A DNA stretch of 59,457 nt from Pseudozyma flocculosa PF-1 (Eukaryota; Basidiomycota; Ustilaginomycetes; Ustilaginales; Ustilaginaceae): the NCBI RefSeq assembly GCF_000417875.1, contig NW_006920880.1, forward strand, positions 786,770 to 846,226. Direction: 5' to 3'. Both the position numbers and the translations under genes were made by a program. The notes below the pieces were generated by a model. The model worked only from the letters and a program-made list of their open reading frames with translations. It was not told the DNA's origin and searched no databases. Position 1 is the first letter of the stretch; each line of letters begins with the position of its first letter. This document shows, piece by piece, positions 41,301-50,421 of the stretch.

Positions 41301-43475
41301 ATCCGAGAGCGACGACGGGGTCATCGACGGGGGCGGCATGCGGGAGCGGGCGTGTGTTGGCGATGTCGGCGGCGTGATCATCTCGACGTCGCCGCCGTCG
41401 TCGTCCGCCCGGCCAGGTCTGGCAGAGGGGGCTGCGCCCTCGGAAGGCTCGTGGTCGATGCGGTAGAGGACGGCGTCGCCGGTGGTGCTGCTGATGTGGA
41501 CGAAGCCTTCGCCGAGGTACGTCAGGGCGTTGGGTCCGGTGGCCTGCGGGGTGCTGCCGAGGTGGTGGACCGAGAGGCCGACAGGACGCCACTGGCCGCT
41601 GGCCTGCGAGGCTGCCTTTGCCAGCTTGATTTTGAGCAGCTTGAGGCTGCCGGAGCTGCAGGCGAAGAGCACGTGGAGGTAGGCTGCAGATCCGGGCGCA
41701 CCGTCGTCGGCGACGACCACGCTGCTGCCATCGGCCTCGACGACCGTGGTGGCAGCCGAGACCTGGACGGGAAAGGGGAGCGAGGTGCGGAGCAGGTGGA
41801 CCGACTTGCGGCCGGCCGAGGAGCGCGTGGCGGTCGGCGACGTCGGAGGCGACGAGGCGGGCGCCATGGCCGACGAGCGGCGCCGCTTGCCGTTTTCGTT
41901 GGAGCGCGAGCTGGGCACCGTGGGGCTGGTCGAAAGGGCGTCGGGCGTGGCAGCAGGCACGCCGCCGCTGCTGCTCGGTGCGTCGGTGCTGCCGGCGGCC
42001 GAGGTCCTGCGGCTGTGGGCGCTCTCGGTGGCGTTGCTGCCCTTTCGGCGCTTGCCCGCCGCCGATCCGCTGTCGGAGGGAGCCTGGACCGAGGCCGCTG
42101 CGCTGCCGTCATGGGCATCGATGTCGGCCGACGTCGAGCCAGACGACGGCGGAGGCACGACGAGGATGCTGGTCTCGCTAAACACGATGACGCCTCCTCC
42201 TGCCGAGGCGGGGAGCGCGTGGATCAGGTGGGCGCCCAGGGCGTCGGTGTAGGGCAGCGGGACGTGGGCGCGGGTGAGCGGGTCCTTTGCCCACTGCTCC
42301 TCGCGCTTCTGTAAGGCGGCGGCGTCGAGGTGGGCTCCCATGGCCGAGGGGCCCCGGCCCTTACCCTTGCTCTCTGGCTGGGGCCGCTTGGCGCTCTTTG
42401 CTCGCCCGGCGGCTGCGCGACGGCTGCTCTCGGCGCCCTCGACATAGTCCGGGTCGCCGTCGTCCTCTTCGTCGGCGGCGTAGGAGCCGGGCATGCTGCT
42501 GCGGCGTGGAGGTGCGTCGGCCTTGTGGTCGATGGCAGAGGGGGCGCGCCTCGGCGGGCCCCAGGGGAGGGGCTTGAGCTCCTGCAAGCCCTGGTCGACG
42601 GCATGGAACGAGAGGACAGGGAGGCACTGCTGACCGAGGCCGGGGTTGCGAGAGGGGACGCTGGAGAGGGAGAGGAGGGCGAGGGTGGCGGGGTCGGTGG
42701 CTGCGCGAGGGTGCAAAAAGGTCGACGAGATGAGGGTGGGGTGGGGCAGGCGGACGCCAAACGCTCTGGCGGTGTCGGGCCTGCCGATGTCGTTGGCGGG
42801 GCCGATGGCGGTGACGGCGGCGGTGTCGGCGTCGGTTTCGATGCCGTGCTGCAGGGGGAGCGCGCTGGATCTCCTCCTGGCGCTCGTCTTTTTGTCGCTG
42901 CCGCCCGTTGCAATGGGGAGGATCCTGAGGAGGCCGCTGTGGGTGTGTGTGGCGGCGAACCTGGCGCCCGGTGCGTGGAGCGAGGCAGGCTCTACGAGGA
43001 GGTCGAGGCCGAGCTCTGCGGGCGGGCGTGCCGGTTCGTCGAGGACGAGGGTGGACTCTGTGAGGATGGCATTGTCGCCGAGGTCGGGGCGTGCGGAGTG
43101 TGCGAGGACGACAAAGCGCGGGTTGTGGTGGTCGGTGAGGACCAAGAGGCGGCTTGCAGCGCGTGGCCGCGGCGCTGACCCTGGCTGTGCTTGTGTTTGT
43201 GTCCCTGACGGCGACGACGCGGGTGCAGGAGCTGCGATGGACTTGACTGCGAGGATACGGGCGTTGAGTTCGACGGATGCGACCTGTTGGAGCGGCTGGG
43301 TTGCAGCTGGGGCTGGGGCTAGGGCCGGGGCCGGTTTGTCCTGGCGGGGCAGAGCGAGGAAGACGATCGACGAGTGGTGTACGACGGCGAGCGAGGGGCC
43401 CGAGGGGAGAAAGTCGGGCAGGACGAGCGACTGGAGCGTGGCCGAGGCCTTGTGGGCATGGGAGAGGTAGAGCAT
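38364..43475 (-). CDS. DDB1: DDB1 homologue (CPSF-A superfamily), unusually long
   Basis: DDB1 is the adaptor of CUL4 ubiquitin ligases and acts in nucleotide-excision repair in the nucleus. Exons 43475-38972 and 38815-38364 (minus) join at phase 1 and give 1651 residues, against about 1100-1200 for most DDB1. Start MLYLSHAHKASATLQSLV. Conserved blocks: NEVACMDISPLQ, CAIAMWGSMSAQILSLP, AYLLIGLGDGTLLTYRLG, FADARRFSFSAIKYRAV, VGALQKLDIRTVPLG, RRTYLVVGTGYVRPD, NVYAVVGIQGRIAAAINSRV, LLVGDALRSMNILEVD, WTTATEVVDRASQTFIGAD. The last exon ends with FSEYRTLRTDHRVQPP, VDGDVLRLF and NEVQRWCEELALLG, the canonical DDB1 C-terminus. The extra length is Ser/Ala/Pro-rich sequence, mainly in the N-terminal half (plus coordinates about 41200-42500). 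CPSF160 and RSE1 relatives are less likely because of that C-terminus. Confidence 0.9.
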
Positions 43476-44019
43476 GCTGGGCGGCGGGGGGCGGAGGTGG
43501 GTGGGCCAAGAGAGCCAGGCGAGCCGATCAATGCGTAGTCGACGCGGGTGGTGGCAGCGGTGCGTCGCCTTCAGTGTACTCTTGAGCGGTTCGGTCAGCC
43601 TAGCCTGTAGGAGGTAGCGAAAGAGGGGGGAAGGAAGTGACGATGGAAAGCAGACTGCGACGGGTGTAGAAGCAGAAAAGTGAGCGCGGCGACGACGGTG
43701 GTGGTGGTGGTGGTGGTGGCGAGAGGGAAAAGGGCCTAGGGCCTCCGTCGTGCTTGTCTGCCTCGCTCGCTCGCTCGCTCTCTGTCTGCGTCTCTCTGTC
43801 CGCTGCGCTGAGTAAACCGGCGGTGCGGCGGTGCGGCGGCGACGGCCCTCCAAAGTGGAGGCGCCGCAGAAAAAAAGTTCAACAGCGGTCAACACGCACG
43901 GGCCACCCGCTCATCTTCGGCGCCTCCGAAGCGGGGCTCAGTCGAGTCCACGTCTGCCTCCCTATCCTTCTCGCACCGCCACCACCATCGCCACTCCATC
44001 AAGCCGGGGCTAAAGCAGG
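43476..44019. promoter_or_regulatory. divergent promoter region DDB1 / GNAT gene
   Basis: 544 bp with outward-facing genes. It contains GGTGGT and CGCTCGCT repeats. No coding frame. Confidence 0.55.
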
Positions 44020-44109
44020 ATGGAATCGACGACGACGATCGGGACCACATTCAGAATAGCCAAACCGGGCAACGACGACGACATCCACCAGGCACACACG
44101 GACACGGAC

Positions 44110-44144
<35 letters not shown>

Positions 44145-44873
44145 CCTCGCCTTTATCCTCTCGGCCTTCGACTCGGCGCTCCCCTACCTCTCCTCGATCG
44201 GTTCCGCGCAGCAGTGGGGCGACATCCCCTTTTCCTCTCGCCCCAAGACGAGGACCGAGTTTGCGCAGTTCATCCGCTCCTCGTATCGCCTCTCGCTCCT
44301 CCCCCGCGACGGCGACGGCGACGGCGACGGGCAAGGCGAGGAAGGGGGGAGGTGGTGTCGTATGATCCTCGCTCTGCGTGGAGAAACACGCGTAGCGGCA
44401 TGCGGGCTATCTACATGGCTGCCCGACTACCTGCCCCCCTCTCTAGTCGATCAGATCCGACAGCGACTGCACGACGACGACGGGTCCGCGCCTCGGTTCC
44501 TCTACCTCAACTACCTCATCACCCATCGATTCCGTCCCTCGCGCGGCGCAGGCGCCCAACTAATCCACCACGCCCTCGACCTCGCACGGCACAGGCGCAT
44601 ACCCTGGATCCTCGTAGACTGCTGGTGCGGCAACGCAGGCGGCCTCGTAAGGTATGCGCGTCCCTCCCGAGACATCCCCGCCCTCGACGGTCCCTTGCCC
44701 ATTTCCACTTCGACCAACCAACCAACATCGCCTCTGCCCGCTGTCCTCTTGCCTCGCCCAGATTCTACCAGCAACACGGCTTCCACCCCATCGGCGACGC
44801 CTTTGTCGCCCCCGGAAAGCACAAGGACGGCCTCGAGTGGAGAGGAAGCGTCCTCGGTCGGCGCATCGACTAG
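44020..44873 (+). CDS. GNAT-family N-acetyltransferase
   Basis: Acetyl-CoA-dependent transferase of unknown substrate. Exons 44020-44651 and 44762-44873 (phase 2) give 247 residues. After an acidic (TE)n tract (residues about 27-42, from an ACCGAG repeat at about 44098-44142) come FILSAFDSALPYLSSIGSAQ and QWGDIPF, reminiscent of fungal GNATs acting on small molecules. The acetyl-CoA pyrophosphate loop is RPSRGAGAQLI (residues 172-182, R/Q-x-x-G-x-G/A). It is preceded by the beta-4 strand FLYLNYLITHR and followed by ILVDCWCGNAGGLVRFYQQH, whose last part spans the intron and forms motif B (Y-x-x-x-G-F). The tail is GKHKDGLEWRGSVLGRR. It converges with the acetyl-CoA transporter gene. Confidence 0.85.
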
Positions 44874-45169
44874 TCGACGAGGTCCACTCCCTGGCCCCTG
44901 CTCGTCTTTCCACGCCACGGCAGGCCGGGCCAGGCCAGGCAAGGCAGCACGGCGCCATACACACCCGGGCGGCGCTCTGCTTGCTTCTATTTTAGCCTGA
45001 GCGAGCGAGTAGGCGATGCATGTCGAAAGCACACCGTCCCGTCTATGTACATACAGGAGATATCTCGTGGCAGGAGGGCCGCGTCAAGCTCCACCCTCGC
45101 AGCAGCAGCAGCGGCGGGCAGCGGCGTCACCGTCAACCTGATGCAGCCCGCGCCCGCGCCCGCGCCCCC
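44874..45169. other. 3' spacer between convergent genes with Puf3-like TGTACATA
   Basis: About 300 bp shared by the 3' ends of the GNAT and acetyl-CoA transporter genes. TATGTACATA (45044-45053) contains TGTACATA on both strands, matching the Puf3-type RNA element TGTAnATA. GCGAGCGAGTAGGCG and GGCCAGG repeats also occur. Confidence 0.4.
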
Positions 45170-47083
45170 TCAGTGCGCCTTTGCGCTGCCGTGCAGGTTG
45201 ACCCTCCACGCCGAGGGCGGCAGGCTCTGGAGGCGCTTGGCGGCGGGCATGATAAAGGCCACCAGGATGGCGGTGCCCACGACGACGCACAGCGTGCTGG
45301 TCCAGTAGTAGCCGTCGCGCTCGATGGTGCACAGCCCGCCGGCGGCCGAGCACGCCGCCTTGCCCAGGTCCGAGGTGCACTCGCGCCCCACGACGGCCCG
45401 CCCGCCGCCGGACCACATGTCGGCCAGCGCCGGCTCCTTGAGCATCGACACCGACGACGGCGCCGAGCACGAAGACACGGTGAAGAGGTCGACGGCCTTG
45501 AGCACAAAGTAGCGCGGCCACGTCCCACCCAGGTTCGACACCGTGTTGAGCAGCGTCATGTACGTGCCCCCGATCAGCGGGTCGGCAATCTGGGTGTGGA
45601 ACGCAGAGATGCCGACAAACTGGACCGTCGACGAGAAGCTGCTCAGCACCGTCGACGCGATGACGAGGAAAAAGTAGCCGTGGCCGATGGGCGGCGCCGG
45701 CATGCCGTAGACGATGCCCATGCTGACGACGGCGAAGCCCAGGCGGAAAAAGAAGGCGACGATCCAAGGGCGCAGCGCGTTGTCGCCCTTGCTCCAGCGC
45801 GCCGCCAGGTAGCCAAAGACGAGCTGGAAGGGAAAGTCGATGAGCACCGCCAGCGCCAGGTCCTCCTTGCCAAAGCCCTTTTCGACGAGCTTGAGGCCCG
45901 TGACGGCCTCGTTGGCCTGGAAGCCAATCTTGGCCACCAGGTGGATGACCATAAAGAGCTGCACGTGGCGCAGCCGCACGATGCGGTACATGATCGAGTA
46001 CACCTTGCGCACGTCCATCTCGGGGTTGTCGTCGTCGGCGGCATCGCCGTCGCCGCCGTGGCCCTCGTCGTCCTCGCGCTTGAAGAGGAGCAGCCACAGG
46101 GTGACGGCGACGAAGCCAAACGCCCAGAAGCGCAGGTAGCCGGCGAGCGTCAGCATGGGCACGTCGAGGGGCGCCGAGCGAAAGTACTTGTTGCCAAACT
46201 CGACGCTGTTGAAGGCCAGGAAGACGGTGAAGCTGAGAAAGTAGCCCGTGTTGAGGCCGACGGTCTGGGCGGTGCTGGCGTAGCTCAGGTTCTCCTGCGA
46301 CAGGAGCGTCAGCGCCCAACCGTCGACGGCGATGTCTTGGGTGGCGGCGAAGAGGACCATGACGAAAAAGATGGCCGTGATGAGGCGCACGTTGGGGATC
46401 TCGGCGGCCATGAGCGGCTCGATGTTGTCGGCGAGGAACCAGAACATCACGCCCACGACGGCCTGGATGGGCACGATCCAGCTCTTGCGCCGCCCTAGCG
46501 ACACGGTGCCCAGCAGCGGCAGCCGCAGCTCCGAGACGTACATCGAGTCGACAATCGGGCTCCAGAAGAGCTTGAGCGAGTAGGGGTAGGTGCACAGCAT
46601 AAAGAAGCCGATGTCCGAGTACGAGAGGCGCGACTTGAGCAGGAAGGGCATCGTGCCAAACGCCAGGCCGACGGGGACGCCCTGCAGCAGGTAGAGGACG
46701 ACGAGCAGGATCATGGCGCGCCGGTCGGCCGGGTTGAGGTCCATGAAGCCGCCGGCCTCCTTGGCTTCGGCATCGGCGTCAGCGTCGAGCGGCGCCTTGG
46801 CCTTGCCGTTGCCCATCTCGAGCAGCTCTGCGCCGCCCGCGACGTCGTCGGCCTTGGTGGCGCGCGACGTCCTGCCCGCGCGCGACGACAGCATGGCCTC
46901 GGTCTCGGCGGTGTCGGCCTTGTCCTCGTCGTCGTCGTCGTCAAAGTCGATCTGGGAATCCCGGGGCGCGGTGGATCGCTGACGGAGGTGGTAGCGGGAC
47001 CCCTCCTGCTGATTCGCCGACGTGCCCGAGGCCGAGGCAGGGGCGGCAGCTGCAGCGGCTGTCGTGGCCTTTTTGGAAGGCAT
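45170..47083 (-). CDS. acetyl-CoA transporter, SLC33A1 (AT-1/Acatn) family
   Basis: Imports acetyl-CoA into the ER/Golgi lumen in animals; fungal roles are less defined. Single exon, 637 residues from the ATG at 47083 (MPSKKATT). The N-terminal about 150 residues are hydrophilic with an Asp-rich run. About twelve membrane segments follow. Family markers: MILLVVLYLLQGVPVGLAFG, LSYSDIGFFMLCTYPYSLKL with FWSPIVDSMY, GRRKSWIVPIQ, ATQDIAVDGWALTLL, QTVGLNTGYFLSF, FQANEAVTGLKLVEKGF and IADPLIGGTYMTLLNTVSNL with GGTWP. A Cys-containing lumenal loop (CSAAGGLCTIERDGYYWTST) precedes the last helix, as in AT-1. Acidic loops are GHGGDGDAADDD and similar. The start could not be moved upstream because no earlier in-frame ATG was seen. 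Confidence 0.92.
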   Translation of the reverse strand: MPSKKATTAAAAAAPASASGTSANQQEGSRYHLRQRSTAPRDSQIDFDDDDDEDKADTAETEAMLSSRAGRTSRATKADDVAGGAELLEMGNGKAKAPLDADADAEAKEAGGFMDLNPADRRAMILLVVLYLLQGVPVGLAFGTMPFLLKSRLSYSDIGFFMLCTYPYSLKLFWSPIVDSMYVSELRLPLLGTVSLGRRKSWIVPIQAVVGVMFWFLADNIEPLMAAEIPNVRLITAIFFVMVLFAATQDIAVDGWALTLLSQENLSYASTAQTVGLNTGYFLSFTVFLAFNSVEFGNKYFRSAPLDVPMLTLAGYLRFWAFGFVAVTLWLLLFKREDDEGHGGDGDAADDDNPEMDVRKVYSIMYRIVRLRHVQLFMVIHLVAKIGFQANEAVTGLKLVEKGFGKEDLALAVLIDFPFQLVFGYLAARWSKGDNALRPWIVAFFFRLGFAVVSMGIVYGMPAPPIGHGYFFLVIASTVLSSFSSTVQFVGISAFHTQIADPLIGGTYMTLLNTVSNLGGTWPRYFVLKAVDLFTVSSCSAPSSVSMLKEPALADMWSGGGRAVVGRECTSDLGKAACSAAGGLCTIERDGYYWTSTLCVVVGTAILVAFIMPAAKRLQSLPPSAWRVNLHGSAKAH

Positions 47084-48047
47084 CGCTCCGGGCGATGGCG
47101 GGTGGCGGCGGGAGCGGTAGGGCGAGCCTGGAGTCGAGGCTAGATCAGAAGCGGCGCTCAAAGGTCGGGTCCGTGGTGCGTGCAGGCCGGAATGTTGCTG
47201 CTTCCGGCGACCGAGTCCGGGTTATAAGGAGCGTGGAGCGGCCAAAGGAGGTGGCTGTGAGCGGCGCCGAGGCGAAACAAGGGACGAACGGTGGCGGTGG
47301 GTGGTGAGGAGAAGCAAAGAGCGAGAAGCGAGAGGTGGGGGGGGTCCGAAGTGGCCACAAAGAGCAACGAGCAGAAAGCAGCAGCCAGCGGCGCCCCATG
47401 CACGCCTCGCCTTGGAATTTCCCTCTGCGCCGTGGCAGGCAGGCCAGGCCAAGCAAGCACCCCGCCTGCCTGCCTGCCTGCCTGCCTCGCTGGCCGACGT
47501 GGCAGACGCCGCTGCTGCGTGCTGGCTTGCTTCTGCTGACTGGCCGCCGCTCCCATTTTCCTTTTCCCCGCATACCGAAGCTGGCTGGCGGGCCGGCTGC
47601 ACGGCCCGCTTCTCGAGCTTCCACGTCGACGCAGCTTTGGGCCTCCCCCTTTTCGCCACTCACCGCCGCCGCTCAACACAGCCAGCACCCACTGCGACGC
47701 CACGGCATGCCACGACAGTGCACCGCGTGCACCGCAGCTCGGCGGTGCAGGCCCGCCGCCCCTCTCGTGCCGTCAATCACCCGGGACAACGCCAGTCTGC
47801 GGCGGCTGCGAGCGAAATGCCACAGCCGTGCGCGACTCGGACGACGTTGAGACCGTAAGCGGGCCCTCGCGCTCCCTCGCCGTCCGTCCGTCTAGCGATG
47901 CGATGCTGTATAGATTAAGGAGACCGGCAGGCGGTCACATCGCCGGACCGGCTCTATGCGCTGTCGCAGTCTCGACGTCTAGGGGCACATCACGTCGCCC
48001 GCTTGATGCTGCCCCCGACCGTCGGAAAAGAGCATCTCTTCAGTCCT
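47084..48047. other. intergenic, promoter of acetyl-CoA transporter and 3' end of aminotransferase
   Basis: No supported gene. A CCTGCCTGCCTGCCTG tract lies at about 47462-47490, flanked by GGCAGGCAGGCCAGGCC. Confidence 0.5.
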
Positions 48048-49625
48048 CTAGGACGAAGCGGCAGAGGCGTCCTCGGCCACGATGCCCTCGGCCGGCCACA
48101 GCCAGCCAAACACGTCCTCTTGGTCTCCGCACTGGTACGACGTCACTGCGGGGGGTCGGGTAGAGTAGGATAGGGACAAGGCCGGTTGCCAGGTCAGCGG
48201 GAAAGCCAAGGTTCTTACGCGGCATAACCGTCGCCAGTAGGCCACCATCTGGCACTCACGCTGGTCAAAGAGGACCTTGGCGCCCTCGCCGGCCGTCTTG
48301 CCGTCGCCAAAGTCGATGCGCTCCACCACGTTGTCCGGCGGGAAGTCGAAGCGCGGTCCGTGCGGCTCTTCGGTCGAGCCGCCCGAGACGAGGCGCGGCT
48401 GCTTGGTGTTGTACGACATGGAGCGCACCGGCGTGACGCCCTGCGAGCGGCCAGAGGGGATGAGGGAGAGAAATGACAGGGACACATAGACAGGCAGAGG
48501 AAGACAGGCAGGTCGAGGGTCAGCACCGGCGAGAGCGGAGAGGACCGAGACCAAGCCGCCTGCCGGGCATCCAAGCCGACCGGCACACTCACGGCAGCGG
48601 TGCCTGCGGCAAGGAACTCATCAAAATGCTTGTCCTTGACCTCCTGGAAGGCGACGGGCCGCAGCTCGACGTTCCAGCCGAGGAGCTTCTTGGCAATGTC
48701 GACGACGCTGATCTTTGTGACGGAGCGGAGGATGCTGGTGCTCTCGGGGACGACGAGGGTGGTGGCGTCGCCGTGCCTCTTGATGGCGAGGGCGTTCGAG
48801 GTCGAGAACTCGTCAATGTAGGTGCGGGTGGCCGAGTCGAGGTGGAGCGTGATAGGGAAGCCGCGTTTCTTTGCCTCGCGGGTGGGCTTGAAGACGGGCG
48901 CGTAGTTGCCACCGAGCTTGGTGTGGCCGGTGCCCATGGGGGCGGTGCGGTCGAAGGTGTCGAGCACAAAGCCGTCGACAGCGGGGATGGCCTTGGCCGA
49001 GCCATAGAGGGAGCCGACGGGGGAGACCCTGTGGGGGGCATGGAGAGGGGACGACGTCAAGAGGGGCAGAAGCAAGCAAGCAAGCGAATGAGTCGGACAC
49101 CCCCGGTCAGCGGACAAGACCGGCTGGGACTCACCAGATGACAAAGGTGAACTCGTCGGGGCTGTCGAGGAGGAGGCGGGGCCCGGTGGCGAGGAGAAGC
49201 GGGCGGATGTAGAGCGCGCCGCCCGAGGCGTTTGGCTGGTAGGGCGGGACGTACTCGAGGTTGGCCGCGACGACGGCCTTGAGCGAGTCAAAGAAGACGG
49301 CCTCGGTGAGGGCGGGCATGGATGCGACGCTGGCGCTGAGGTTGATGCGCTTGAAGTTTTCCTGCGGGCGGAAGATGTGGACGGAGCCGGCCTTTGTGCG
49401 GAAGGCCTTGATGCCCTCAAAGGCCTGCTGGCCGTAGTTGAGGCAGGGTGCGGCGTAGTGGACGTTGAGGTCGGTGCCCGTGTGCAGGGCGGGCTTGCCC
49501 CACTGGCCGTCCTTGTAGGTGACGCGAACGTGGGCGTTGACCTCGCGCTCAGTGAAGCCGAGCTTGTCCCAGTCGACGCTCGACGACGGCGGCGTGGCCT
49601 GGCGGGCGGATGCGTTGACAGACAT
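48048..49625 (-). CDS. branched-chain amino-acid aminotransferase (class IV PLP enzyme)
   Basis: Transfers amino groups between Leu/Ile/Val and 2-oxoglutarate. Exons on the minus strand are 49625-49135, 49028-48593, 48440-48260 and 48145-48048, giving 401 residues; all GT-AG phases agree. Motifs: LHTGTDLNVHYAAPCLNYGQ with QAFEGIKAFRT (substrate gate), YIRPLLLATGPRLL, SPVGSLYG, and the PLP lysine 201 in MGTGHTKLGGNYAPVF. Further on are GFPITLHLD, the phosphate-binding region TTLVVPESTSILRSVT, and FDEFLAAGTAA followed by VTPVRSM. The C-terminus continues through LFDQLTSYQCGDQEDVFGWL, the usual end region. No clear mitochondrial presequence is visible (MSVNASARQATPPSSS), so the cytosolic isoform is likelier. 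It is divergent from TRS65. Confidence 0.93.
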
Positions 49626-50421
49626 GGCGGGCGGGCGGGCGGGCGAGAGGGCGGTTCAGGAAAGTGCAGTGATGCCGGGGTGACTTGCAGAATGAGGGGG
49701 AGGACTGGGGAGGAGCTGAATCCGAGGCTGGCAGGCCAAAGAGCGGCGTTTTATAGGCAGTTCGGGAAGGGGCCGATGGGGGCAGGCAGGGTGGCAGGCA
49801 GGCAGGCAGGAAAGCCGGTCGGATGGCGGTGTGCTGGCAGATGAGGCGGCAAGCAGCAAAGGTGGGTCGAGATAGCAGGCGGCAAAGGAAGTGACGGCAA
49901 GCAGTCAGACAGTCGAGCTGTCGGGAGAGGTCCGAGGATGAGGATCGAGGCTGGGTCGGAGGAGTGAGGTGGAGTGCCCCTCGAGGCGGTCCTTTGGCTG
50001 CCTCTCCGGCTTGGCCTGCCCGGTCCGAGTCACCAAGGTGGGGGGACCGAGCGGGCACCGCTTCTCGTCGGCCGACACCCGAGACCAAGCCAGCTGCCCT
50101 ACCAACCTGGCTTGGCCTCGGCCTCTCTGCCAGCCTGGGCCTCGGCCACACCCATCCTTCGGACCCGCTCCGGCTCACGGGCCAGCGCCAAATCACCCCC
50201 GCCCGGCCTCTGGCAGGCGGGTCTGTGCGCGACACGCTGCCGGCCTCTGGTTGGCTTCTTCGCCTCCTCCTCATCCTCCTCCTCCTCCTCCTCCTCCTCC
50301 ACCTCCTCCTCCTCCTCCTCCTCCTTCTCATCACCACCGCCATCTCTGCCATCGCGTTGACACCGCTCGCGCTGCATCCCCTCACACCACCGTCTCACAT
50401 TCCCTCGGCGGCGGGCCAATC
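49626..50421. promoter_or_regulatory. divergent promoter region aminotransferase / TRS65
   Basis: About 800 bp with no supported gene. It includes GGCAGG repeats near 49785-49810 and a long CCT tract. Confidence 0.5.
50262..50325. repeat. (CTC)n trinucleotide tract
   Basis: About twenty CTC/CCT triplets with few interruptions, about 100 bp upstream of the TRS65 ATG and probably in its 5' leader. Such polypyrimidine tracts are common in fungal promoters. Confidence 0.9.
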
